This document shows, one piece after another, positions 25,006-34,400 of a stretch of DNA of 64,000 nucleotides. The position numbers and the translations under genes are program-made. Within the stretch, counting starts at the first letter, position 1; each line of letters starts with the position of its first letter. The stretch comes from RYN-230 sp963782185 (GTDB lineage Bacteria; Actinomycetota; Actinomycetes; Streptosporangiales; Streptosporangiaceae). The notes beneath the pieces were generated by a model. That model made no database searches. It had not been told where the DNA came from and was given only the letters and a program-made list of their open reading frames with translations. The stretch covers positions 23,929 to 87,928 of the forward strand of contig CAWAJB010000005.1 in NCBI GenBank assembly GCA_963782185.1, read 5' to 3'.

Positions 25006-26996
25006 CCGGAGTTGCTGTAACTCTGTGAGATTGCGGCTCTGACGTGCTGAAGGTCGGCGAGCACGGCTATCGGCTGTAGCCACGAAATTGGCGTGTCGGT
25101 CCGGCTTTTCCCGGTAGTTCCGGTCTAGGATCTGGGTATGACGGCACGCAGCAGCGCGATGCACGTAGCCCGGAACAGGCGCACTTATGTGGCGAAGTCC
25201 GGCGAGCAGCGGGTGTATGAGTCGGTGCTGGTGCGCCGGACGTACCGCGAGGGCAGCAAGGTCCGGCACGAGACGCTGGCGAACCTGTCGGCGCTGCCGG
25301 CCGAGGCGGTCACGGCGATCGAGGCCACCTTGAAAGGCGAGCGGCTGGTGCCGGCCGGGCAGGCGGTCACCATCACCGGGTCGCTGCCTCACGGGCACAT
25401 CGCCGCGGTGCACGCCATGGCATCGAAGCTGGGGCTGCCCGCGCTGCTGGGCCCGGCGGGCCGGCCGCGGGACCTGGCCCTGGCCCTGGTCATCTCCCGG
25501 GTGGTCAAGCCGGGCTCGAAGCTGTCCACCCTGACCTGGTGGGGCGATACCACCCTGGGCGCCGACCTCAGGGCGGCCGGGGCGTCCACCGATGACATCT
25601 ACGCCGCGATGGACTGGCTGGAAGACAGGCAGGACGCGATCGAGGCGGAGCTGGCCCGCCGTCACCTGAGCCCGGCGGCCAACCCGGCTCGGATGGCGCT
25701 GTTCGACCTGTCGTCCTCTTGGCTGGAATGCTCGCAGTGCCCGCTGGCCGCCCGCGGCTACTCCCGGGACGGCAAGAAGGGCAAACTCCAGGTCGATTAC
25801 GGGCTGCTCACCGACCCGGCCGGCCGCCCGGTCGCGGTCCGGGTCTTCCCCGGCAACACCGGCGACCCGGCCGCGTTCACCCAGATTGTCCAGGTGGTGC
25901 GGAACAAGTTCGGGCTCGGGAAGATGGTCATGGTCGGCGACCGTGGCATGATCACCAGCGCCCGGATCGCCGCCCTGAACAAGACCGGCGACGGGACGGC
26001 CCGCCCGGACCCCTACGGGTGGATCACCGCGCTGCGCGCCCCGGCGATCAAGAAGCTCATGGCCGACGACGGGCCCTTGCATCTGTCCTTGTTCGATGAG
26101 CAGGACCTGGCCGAGATCACCTCCGGCGACTTCCCCGGGGAGCGGCTGATCGCCTGCCGCAACCCGGTGCTGGCCGCCGACCGCGCCAGCAAGCGCGAGG
26201 ACCTGCTGCAAGCGACCGAGAAGCTACTCGCCCCTATCGCCGCCCGCGTGAGGGCCGGACGGCTGGGCGGCGCCGCGGCGATCGGGATCGAGGTGGGCAA
26301 GGTGATCAGCAAGTACAAGACCGGCAAGCACTTCGCCGTGACCATCACCGATGACAGCCTCACCGTGGAACGACGGCAGGACCAGATCGACGCCGAAGCC
26401 GCCCTGGACGGGTTCTACGTGCTGCGCACCCCCATCCCGGCCAGCCAGCTCGACGGCCCCGCCGTGGTCACCGCCTACAAGAACCTCAAATACGTCGAGC
26501 GGGACTCCCGGCACATCAAAGCCGACGACCTGGACCTGCGCCCGGTGTTCTGCCGGCTGGAAGAACGCGTCAGGGCCCACATCCTGATCTGCATGCTCGC
26601 CTGCTACCTCACCTGGCACCTGCGCCGCGCCTGGGCCCCGCTGACCTTCACCGACCAGGACCCGCCCGCCGGTGGCAACCCCGTCGGCCCCGCCCGCCGC
26701 TCCGCCGCCGCCCAGGCCAAGGCCTCCGCCCAGCACGATCCGGCCGGCCGCCCCTACCGCAGTTTCCGCGGGCTGCTCGAGCACCTGGCCACCCTGACCC
26801 GCAACCAGGTCCGGTTCACCGGAACCCACGCCAGCACCGACATGCTCACCGAGCCCACCAGCGAACAACGCCAGGCCTTCGACCTCATCGGCGCCCCGAT
26901 CCCGCTCACCTTGAAGTAGCCAGAACACCAAACGGACCACACAGTCAAACCGCAGCTCAGGACCAGAATCGCCTATCCGACTAGCCGTAGCTTCGG
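25006..26996 (+). mobile_element. IS1634-type insertion sequence #1 with 6-bp target duplication
   Basis: 1991 bp carrying one transposase gene. Ends CCGGAGTTGCTG and (inverse) CCGAAGCTACGG form imperfect inverted repeats. GCTAGA flanks it on both sides (25000-25005 and 26997-27002). The undisturbed paralogous site near 15800 has a single CTAGCC, supporting the boundaries. Confidence 0.85.
25138..26919 (+). CDS. IS1634-type DDE transposase
   Basis: 593 residues from the ATG at 25138; an in-frame ATG at 25159 (MHVARNRRTYV) is also a typical family start. It contains ETLANLSALPAEAVTAIEAT, the first catalytic region ALFDLSSSWLECSQC, then GLLTDPAGRPVAVRVFPGNT, the second aspartate in MVMVGDRGMITSARI, and the C-terminal DDE glutamate region DGFYVLRTPI with YKNLKYVERDSRHIKADDLD. 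It is complete and probably active. The element at 44147-46112 carries a divergent relative of similar length. Confidence 0.93.
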   Translation: MTARSSAMHVARNRRTYVAKSGEQRVYESVLVRRTYREGSKVRHETLANLSALPAEAVTAIEATLKGERLVPAGQAVTITGSLPHGHIAAVHAMASKLGLPALLGPAGRPRDLALALVISRVVKPGSKLSTLTWWGDTTLGADLRAAGASTDDIYAAMDWLEDRQDAIEAELARRHLSPAANPARMALFDLSSSWLECSQCPLAARGYSRDGKKGKLQVDYGLLTDPAGRPVAVRVFPGNTGDPAAFTQIVQVVRNKFGLGKMVMVGDRGMITSARIAALNKTGDGTARPDPYGWITALRAPAIKKLMADDGPLHLSLFDEQDLAEITSGDFPGERLIACRNPVLAADRASKREDLLQATEKLLAPIAARVRAGRLGGAAAIGIEVGKVISKYKTGKHFAVTITDDSLTVERRQDQIDAEAALDGFYVLRTPIPASQLDGPAVVTAYKNLKYVERDSRHIKADDLDLRPVFCRLEERVRAHILICMLACYLTWHLRRAWAPLTFTDQDPPAGGNPVGPARRSAAAQAKASAQHDPAGRPYRSFRGLLEHLATLTRNQVRFTGTHASTDMLTEPTSEQRQAFDLIGAPIPLTLK

Positions 26997-27169
26997 GCTA
27001 GACATGAAACCATGTAGCTGCCGCCTCCTGGCGGCGGCGAGCCAGCGTCCTTTAGCACAGCGCGGGTCTTGGCCGCCGATGCGGCCCTGCAGCACCCCGT
27101 CAGTCGGGTGCACGCCTTGTGACCGCCGCAATCCGGACCTGGGCTGATCTGATGCTTCCCGGCGGCCGC
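26997..27169 (-). repeat. inverted repeat B (copy of 15628-15805)
   Basis: Original upstream region of the STAS copy B genes, now separated from them by the insertion sequence. It contains the same conserved blocks as repeat A, in reverse orientation. Confidence 0.85.
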
Positions 27170-27226
27170 ATGCAGGCCTGCGCGTATGCGCCAACTGTTC
27201 ACTGCCACCCCGCCAGGGCCCCGCCA

Positions 27227-27405
27227 GGATGTGACGTTCGCCACTTTTCGCGAGCATGACATGCCGCAGAATGCCACGAAAACCTGCGGTCAACGTGCGG
27301 TCAAAAGATCTTGAGGCCACCTCGCCAACCCGACGAAGCGGCCTCTGACCTGCTAAGCAATGGTCGGGACGGCCGGATTTGAACCGGCGACCCCTTGACC
27401 CCCAG
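27227..27405 (-). repeat. left attachment-site repeat with tRNA-Pro 3' end
   Basis: 179 bp equal in length to 63609-63787 and similar throughout. The last 45 bp (27361-27405) are identical to the 3' part of tRNA-Pro, from the anticodon loop through CCA. Inside is a direct repeat TGCGGTCAA at 27285-27293 and 27296-27304. The rest of a tRNA gene is absent on the right side, so this is an att scar. Confidence 0.85.
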
Positions 27406-28089
27406 GCATGCATCCGCATCTCCGCCGCCAGCACACCACTATGTTTCTGCAGGTGAAGCCGCGCACAAGTGAGCGGGACGAAGCCCCCGAGCGCGGTTAC
27501 GAGCGCTGGTGGTTCCCACCTTGTTCCCAGCCGCGCCGAAATGTTCTGCCCGGCGACGGCATCGCGTCTGTCACGGTCTGCCCAGGGACAACTGGCGCCT
27601 GGCCTGGATTGTTACGCGGGGTGAACATTGACCAGGTCGCAGCCGCAAGCTTCGCGTCCGTAACGCCGAATCGGCGCTCGAAAACTGTCGGGTGCAAGTG
27701 TCGCGCGCGGCGCTCATATCAGTCATTTCAGTATGCTGGCCATCCCCAGCCCGGAAGGGTGTGACTGGCCGGGCGGGCCGGCAGTTGCTGCGGAGGTAGA
27801 GGCGACGGTTTACAGACCCTGTCACATGCAGCCTTGTCTGCAAAGCATGCGTGTCATTGACAATGCGGCTGGCTGCTAAATTTCGCCGCGCATTCACCAG
27901 ACGATCGCACGCTGGCCACGCGGTCTGGGTCGGCATCCCGCAGTCGCGCAGAACGTCCCGGCACTGGCGAGTGTCTGCAGCGCCCAATCTGAGTCAGGCG
28001 GCGTTCGAACGCCCGCCGGTGACGACGGATTCCTGCCCTGGTTCAGCCGCTGTCATCCGCGCTGGTGCCGGCGTGATCGGGCGGCCGGG
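27406..28089. other. 684-base stretch without a supported gene
   Basis: Just inside the left island end. Frames on both strands have mixed composition and no recognisable product. The base composition is lower in GC than its surroundings in places, consistent with foreign or decayed DNA. Confidence 0.45.
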
Positions 28090-29583
28090 TCAGCGGCCGT
28101 GTTCGCCGTACCATCCGGCGAGCTTGCCGGCCCGGCTGACCGCGCGCAGGCGGCATTCGGCCTGTTCCCGGACGGCGGCGGAGGCGACGATGAGCAGCCG
28201 GTCCCCTGCTCGCAGCGTCGTGGTCGGGCCGGGGACGAATCCCTTCCTGTCGCGGACGATCAGGGCGATGCTGGCCTGGGCGGGCAGCCGCAGCTCGAAG
28301 ATCTCCACCCCGTGCAACCGGGACCCGGGCGGGATCTGGGTCTGCAGCAGGTCGGCGTGCATCGCCTCCAGGGGCGCTGCCTCGACGTTCACATCGAGCG
28401 GCTCTGCTGGCGCGGTCACCTTCAGCCGCCGCGCGGCCCATGGCAGCGTTGTGCCCTGCACCGCGGTGTTGATGACGACGATGATGAACACGATGTCGAA
28501 CAGCCGGGTGGCGCCGGGCACCCGGGCGTTCGCCGGGATGGTGGCCAGCACGATCGGGACCGCGCCGCGCAGCCCGGCCCAGGACAGGAACGCCTGCTGC
28601 CGCCAGGGCACCCGCAGCGGCAGCATCGCGGCGGCAACTGCGAGGGGCCGGGCCGCCAGCACCAGCACCGACCCCGCAACTATGGCCGGGATGATCTGCG
28701 CGGGCAGCCGGGCCGGGGAGGCGAGCAGCCCGAGCATCACGAACAGGCCGATCTGGGCGAGCCAGGCGACGCCCTCGGCGAAGCCGCGGATGGCCGGGCC
28801 GTGCGGGAGCCGGGCGTTGCCCAGGACCAGGGCGGACACGTAGACGGCGAGGAACCCGCTGGCCCGGGCCAGTGTCGCGGCCCCGTAGCCGGCGACGATG
28901 AGCGCCAGGATGGCGATCGGGTACAGGCCCGAGGCCGGCAGCGCCACGCGCCGCAGGGCCAGCGCGCCGGCCGCGCCGACGGCCAACCCGATCGCGGCTC
29001 CGGCGGCCAGCTGCCAGGCGATCTCGCCGACGATCGGGGCGGGCGAGGGCGGGTGGTGGCCGATGACGCTGAGCAGGGTCACCGCGAGCACTGCCGGCGG
29101 GTCGTTAAGCCCGGACTCGCCTTCCAGCATGCCGGACAGCCGGGGCGGCAGCGGCAGCTTGCGCAGCACCGAGAACACCGCGGCGGCGTCGGTCGGCGCC
29201 AGCACCGCGCCCAGCAGCAGCGCTTCCCGCCAGCCCAGACCCAGCAGCCAGCGGGTCGCCGCCGCGACCACCACCGCGCTCACCACCACCCCGGCGGTGG
29301 CCAGGCTCAGCGCCGCGGGAGCCGCGGCGCGGGCACGCGCCCAGCTGGTGGTCAGCCCGCCCTCGGCCAGGATCAGCACCAGTGCGCTGAGCCCCAGCGC
29401 CTGCGCCAGCCCAGCATTGCCGAACCGGACACCGACGCCTGCCTCGCCCAGGGCCAGGCCCAGGCCGAGGAAGACCAGCAGGCCCGGCAGGCCGATCCCA
29501 TGCGCGACCCGGGCCGCCACGATCGCGGCGAGCACCACTGCGGATCCGGTGAGCAGCACGAGGCCGAGCTGGCTGGTTGTCAC
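28090..29583 (-). CDS. K+/H+ antiporter, CPA1/CPA2 type with C-terminal TrkA-C domain
   Basis: About 497 residues from a GTG at 29583 (VTTSQLGLVLLTGSAVVLAA). About 12 hydrophobic helices follow, with the antiporter motifs LGAVLAPTDAAAVFSVLRKL (proton/cation site aspartate) and LEGESGLNDPPAVLAV. The C-terminal cytoplasmic part, ERLHGVEI-like HGVEIFELRLPAQASIALIV and LRAGDRLLIVASAAVREQAE, is a TrkA-C domain that binds regulatory ligands. It resembles the NhaP2/CvrA branch. It would exchange K+ or Na+ for protons at the inner membrane. The gene stands alone; downstream of it lies gene-free DNA. Confidence 0.92.
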   Translation of the reverse strand: MTTSQLGLVLLTGSAVVLAAIVAARVAHGIGLPGLLVFLGLGLALGEAGVGVRFGNAGLAQALGLSALVLILAEGGLTTSWARARAAAPAALSLATAGVVVSAVVVAAATRWLLGLGWREALLLGAVLAPTDAAAVFSVLRKLPLPPRLSGMLEGESGLNDPPAVLAVTLLSVIGHHPPSPAPIVGEIAWQLAAGAAIGLAVGAAGALALRRVALPASGLYPIAILALIVAGYGAATLARASGFLAVYVSALVLGNARLPHGPAIRGFAEGVAWLAQIGLFVMLGLLASPARLPAQIIPAIVAGSVLVLAARPLAVAAAMLPLRVPWRQQAFLSWAGLRGAVPIVLATIPANARVPGATRLFDIVFIIVVINTAVQGTTLPWAARRLKVTAPAEPLDVNVEAAPLEAMHADLLQTQIPPGSRLHGVEIFELRLPAQASIALIVRDRKGFVPGPTTTLRAGDRLLIVASAAVREQAECRLRAVSRAGKLAGWYGEHGR

Positions 29584-29657
29584 GGCCGTCTCCGCATCTT
29601 CCCCCAAGCCGATCCCTGGTGGCCACCAGTCTGCCCGATCAGTTTCCACCACAGCGA

Positions 29658-30240
29658 TCAGCGCCGGCGTCGTGACATCGTCCCGGTCAGCAGGGCCGTT
29701 CGGCGGCGACCAGCACGGCGTCCCACGGCGAGGGCGACCGGCCGGACCGGCTCGACACGCCGGATCCGAAGGCCGTGCGCAGCGATCAGTGACGGCAGGT
29801 CACCCGGCACGGCAGGCTTGCGCCGCCGCGCCGGGCCGCGCGGGGCCGCAGGGCACCGTCTCGGCCGCCACCAGCGTGGCACCAGGCGCCATCACCCGCC
29901 TGATCTCGCCGAGCCCGGCGCCACATCGCACCAACGCGACATCGACAGCGTGACCACGACCGGGCCGAATACCGCGCCCGCGAACGGCAGTTCCTCCGCG
30001 CAGCCCGCCGCGAAACCGGCGCCCAAGCCGACCCGGGCGGCCGCAGCACGCCTGATCACCCCGGTGGACAGGCCCGCTTACTACCCGCGCCCGGCGAAGG
30101 CGGCTCCCAGCCTTGCCGCCAGCAGGCCAGTGCCGCAGCCGAGCCCAGGACGCGGCCCGGCTGCGCGACATGCTGGCGCGCATACCGCGGCACCGCCTCA
30201 TGCGACGGCCCGTACAGCACCCCACTGATGATCGCGCATT
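29658..30240 (-). pseudogene. class I SAM-dependent methyltransferase remnant
   Basis: Pieces of one protein appear in three frames: HEAVPRYARQHVAQPGRVLG (N-terminal, glycine-rich loop degraded), then GLGEIRRVMAPGATLVAAET (post-II motif region), then LPSLIAAHGLRIRRVEPVRP to the end at 29658. The order is that of a small class I methyltransferase. At least two frameshifts separate the pieces, so it is inactive. Confidence 0.6.
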
Positions 30241-30480
30241 CGCGAGAAACTAGCCAACGCGACAGAAAATACTGATCCGCGCGGCGGCCGACCCACGGTC
30301 GAGACGCAGTCTCGGCGAGCAGAACGGCGGATATCGCGCGGGTGGTCACTGACGATCGGTCACGCTCCGCGATCGGCACCAGGCGCTGGCGCGCAGGCGT
30401 CAGTCGTGAGCGTCAAGCGGCCCGCCTCCTGGCAGAGCGCTCGCACTCCCGGTAGCCGAGACCGCCGCAGACGCTCCAGT

Positions 30481-30500
30481 TGTTGACGTATGTTGACGTA
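30481..30500 (+). repeat. TGTTGACGTA tandem pair
   Basis: Ten bases repeated exactly twice in tandem, 81 bases before the large inverted repeat. Each unit contains TTGAC, so a regulator site or -35-like element is possible. Confidence 0.45.
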
Positions 30501-30580
30501 CCTCATCGCGGCAAATCCGGGCGTTCTTCGCCGGACCGCAGCGTATATTTATGCGAGATTCCCAGGTCGCCGCTGACGGG

Positions 30581-30630
30581 GACCGTCCAGATCGGCGAGC
30601 CGCAGCGGCGGCCCGCCGATCTGGACGGTC
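30581..30630. repeat. 17-bp perfect inverted repeat
   Basis: GACCGTCCAGATCGGCG at 30581-30597 and its exact inverse complement at 30614-30630, with a 16-base GC-rich loop. It lies in gene-free DNA. It could be a terminator, the end of a vanished element, or an operator. Confidence 0.65.
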
Positions 30631-30853
30631 TGCCAGTGGTGGGTACCTCTGTCCAGCTGGGCGCATTCAGGTTGATCTGTGTGGGCCGGCTCGCTCTGGC
30701 ATGGGAGCGGCGTTGCCGATGTCCGGCCCATCCGCCCGTGCGCCTTAGCTGTCTGCCGCGGGTCACAGCTCATCTAGTCCGCCCAGTTGTGGGGGCCGGG
30801 CCGCGCAGCCGGTGGTGGACAGCTGGCGGCCCGGCCCGGTGTGGTGGCGGGGT

Positions 30854-31135
30854 TCAGGCGGTGGGGGCATGGATCTTGCGTGCTGCCCGGGCGCGGTCCA
30901 GCAGCACGGCCACGGCGGCAGCAACCAGGGCGGCGGCCAGCGCGATCAGGATGATCTGCCAGCCGGGCATGCCACCTTCGGCGATGACACGCACGGGCGG
31001 GGGTGGGGGTGCAATGCCGCTGCCTTCACCGGGCGGCGGTACCCGCTCGGCGAAAGCGGCGGGCGCGGCGGCGAAGGCCAGTACGGCCCCGGCCAGTGTG
31101 GCCACAGCGGCGAAGATGCGACGGACGTGATTCAT
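30854..31135 (-). CDS. small exported single-span membrane protein
   Basis: 93 residues, MNHVRRIFAAVATLAGAVLA, a signal peptide cleaved near AAFAE. A proline/glycine-rich external segment (PPPGEGSGIAPPPPPVRV) follows, then one C-terminal transmembrane helix (IILIALAAALVAAAVAVLL) and a positive tail RARAARK. Small actinobacterial proteins with this layout are common and of unknown function. It is divergent from the big receptor gene at 31402 with 266 bases between, so the two may share control. Confidence 0.75.
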   Translation of the reverse strand: MNHVRRIFAAVATLAGAVLAFAAAPAAFAERVPPPGEGSGIAPPPPPVRVIAEGGMPGWQIILIALAAALVAAAVAVLLDRARAARKIHAPTA

Positions 31136-31401
31136 GATGCCCTCCTTGTGGGCGGTGGTGGATCAGGAGAAGAGCTGCCGCAGGTGCCTGCCGTTCAGGC
31201 GCCAGGCAGTCGCTGTCATCACCTGGTGTCGCTGTCTGGTGTGCGCCTGCACCGTCACATCAGCGCGGAGTGAGTGGAATTGCCTTGGGGTCGGCTTGGA
31301 GCAGCGGCTTGGAACAGCAGTGGACCTGCGACGGACCTGGTGGTGGAATGGGGGAGGCCGCTGGCCCGGGCGGCTGGGGAGGCAACCGGGCGGGGTGGGG
31401 G

Positions 31402-34400
31402 ATGGCTGCTGACACGTCGGCTGGCGAGATGGGGTCCGCGGAGTTCGGCATTCTCGGGGCGTTGGAGGTTTCCAGGTCTGGGTGTGCGGTGCCGCTGGGC
31501 GGCCCGCGGCAGCGGGCGGTGCTGGCCTTACTGCTGCTGGAGGCCAACCGGGTCGTCTCGATGGACCGGCTGGCCGAAGAGGTCTGGGGCGGGCACCCAC
31601 CCGAGGGCTGGGCCACCACCTTGCAGACCTACGTGTTCCATCTGCGCCAGGCGCTGGATCCGGGCCGGGCCCGGGGCGCCGCGGGCAACGTCCTGGTCAC
31701 CCGGGGCCGCGGTTACCTGCTGCGGGCAGACCGTGAGCACCTGGACGCGGCGGTGTTCCAGGACGGGTTCACGGCCGGGCGGGCCGCGCTGGACGCCGGC
31801 CGCTACGCCGAAGCCGCCCAGACGCTGCGCCAGGCGCTGGGGCTGTGGCGCAGTGGGGTGCTGGCCGACCTAGCCGACTACGCCTTCACCCGGCCTGAGG
31901 CAGCCCGCCTGGAGGAACTGCGGCTCGCCGCCCTCGAGGCGCGGATCGATGCTGATCTGGCGCTTGGCCGGCACGACGCGCTCACCGGCGAGCTGGAACG
32001 CCTGGCCGCCGAGTATCCGCTGCGGGAACGGCTGCACGGCGAGCTCATGCTGGCGCTGTACCGCTGCGGCCGGCAAGCGGAGGCGCTGGCCGCCTACCGG
32101 CGGGCCCGCGACCTGCTCGCCGGTGAGCTCGGCATCGATCCTGGGGAACCGCTGCGGCGCCTGCACGCATCCGTCCTGGCCCAGGACTCCGCGCTCGACT
32201 GGAGCGATAGCCGGCAGGCCCCGCCCGAAGGTCATCGCGCCGGGGCCGGCCCCCCGGCTGCTTCTGCGGCTCCGGGACGCCGTGGCCCCAGGCCGACTGC
32301 GGTCACCCGCCTGCTGGGCTGGGCGCGGCGGCATTCCCACCGTCTGCTGGTGGCTGGCTTGGCGCTCGCGGTCATCGCCACCGCGGTCATCGTTACGGTG
32401 GCCCGGCCGTGGGGGGGCGGGCCAGCGGGCCTGCCAGGCAACACGGTGGGGCTGATCGACCCGGCCGGGGGGCGGGTCGGTGCCGCGGTGAGCGTGGGCA
32501 GCCCGGCCGGCCTGGCCTACGGCGACGGCTCGGTCTGGGCCGTGGACAGCACCGAAGGCACGCTGTCGCGGATCAACCCGGCCACCCATGCCGTGATCCA
32601 GCAGATCCCGGTCGGCCTCGCGCCGACCGCGGTGGCTATTACCGGCGAGAACGTGTGGGTGGCCAACAGCGGCGACGGAACCGTGTCCCGGATCAACGCC
32701 GCGTCCAATACCGTGGTCCAGCCGATTCCCGTCGGTAATCTCCCGGTCGCCATCGCCAGCGGGCCAAGTGGCGTGTGGGTGGCCAACGAAGGCGACGACA
32801 CCGTGAACCAGATCGACCCGGCGACCGGCAGGGTGAGGAGAGAAGTCCAGGTCGGCGGGCGGCCAGACGGCATCGCGGTCGGGCCGCACGCCGTCTGGGT
32901 CGCCAACAGTGAGGACGGCACCGTCACCCGGATCGACCCGGCCACCGGCCAGCCGAGCGACTCGGTATCTGTAGGTTCTGGGCCTGCGGGCATCGCGGTC
33001 ACCCCAGCAGCCGTGTGGGTCGCCAACTCCCTGGACCTCACCGTCTCGAAGATCGACCCAGCGACGGGCAGGGTCACCGACATCATCCCCGTCCATGACG
33101 GGCCGGGCACCATCGTCGCGGCCAGCGACGCCATATGGGTCAGCAATGAGTTCGACGCGACGCTCGACCGCATCGACCCGCGGGCCGGGAAGGTCACCAG
33201 GTCCGTTTTCGTCGGCAGCTCACCACGAGGCCTGGCCGCCACCCCCTCCGGCATGTGGGTCGCGGCGCGGCCATTCGCGGCGGCCAGCCACCGCGGCGGC
33301 ACCCTGACCGTCGCGGGCGACTATCTGCCTGAGCGTGACCCGGTGCAAGCATACGATCCTGTGGGGGGTCCGGCACTCGCCACCGTCTACGACGGCCTGG
33401 TCACCCTGCGCCGATCCGGTGGCGCGGACGGTCTCACGCTGGTCCCCGACCTGGCCTGGACGCTGCCGCGCCCAGCCGGCGGCGGCACGACGTACACGTT
33501 CACGCTCCGCCGCGGCGTCCGCTACTCCAACGGCACGCCCGTGCGGGCGTCCGACTTCCGCCGCGGCATCCAGCGCCAGCTCCGCTTCGGCGCCAATCCG
33601 CCCTACTACGAAGGCATCCTGGGCGGGCAAACGTGCCACCGGCACCCGCAGCGGTGCGACCTGTCCGCCGGGATCATCACCAACGACGCGGCGGGCACGG
33701 TCACCTTTCACCTGGGCCACGCCGACCCCGACTTCCTGTACAAACTCGCGCTGCTCATCGCCGTGCCGGCCCCGCCCGGCGCCCCGGACCACACCATCTA
33801 CCGGGCACCGTTCCTGCCCGGCACCGGCCCCTACAAGATCTCGCAATACCGGCCCCACGCGTCGCTGACCCTGGTGCGCAACCCATACTTCCGGCAATGG
33901 TCATACGCCGCCCAGCCGGCCGGTTACCCGAATGTCATCCGCTTCGACCAACTGGCCGGTCCAGCCAGGCAGGAATCGGCGGTTATCGCCGGCCGGGCTG
34001 ACCTGATGACCGCCACCTACAGCAACAACGGTCAGTCTCTCGCGACCCGTTACCCGGCCCGCGTGCACACCACCCTGAAGTTGGCGACTGAATATTTGTT
34101 CCTCAACACCCGCCAGCCGCCGTTCACCAGCCTCAAGGCCCGGCAGGCCGTCAACTACGCCATCGACCGCGGCCGGATCCTCCAGCTCAGGCACCTCGCC
34201 CCGGGCCAGGCCGCGGTGACCTGCCAGCTGCTCCCAGCCGACTTCCCTGGCCACCAGAGCTACTGCCCCTACACCACCGGCACCAAAGACGGGATCTGGC
34301 ACAGCCCGGACATGGCCAAAGCCCGGCGCCTGGCCAAAGATTCCCATACCACGAACGTGCCGGTGACCGTCTGGATCCTCAAGGACTTCGCGAGCCGGGC

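Larger units (their letters stand above)
30241..30853. other. 613-base stretch without a supported gene
   Basis: Contains the repeats listed separately at 30481-30500 and 30581-30630. No frame is convincing. Confidence 0.45.

Noticed and set aside
28099..30228. 709-residue plus-strand frame opposite the antiporter gene
   Set aside because: Gly/Arg/Gln/His-rich composition with no domain; it is the antisense of a strongly supported membrane protein plus a decayed methyltransferase.
31870..33096. 408-residue minus-strand frame
   Set aside because: Antisense of the receptor; repeats in it mirror the propeller codons.
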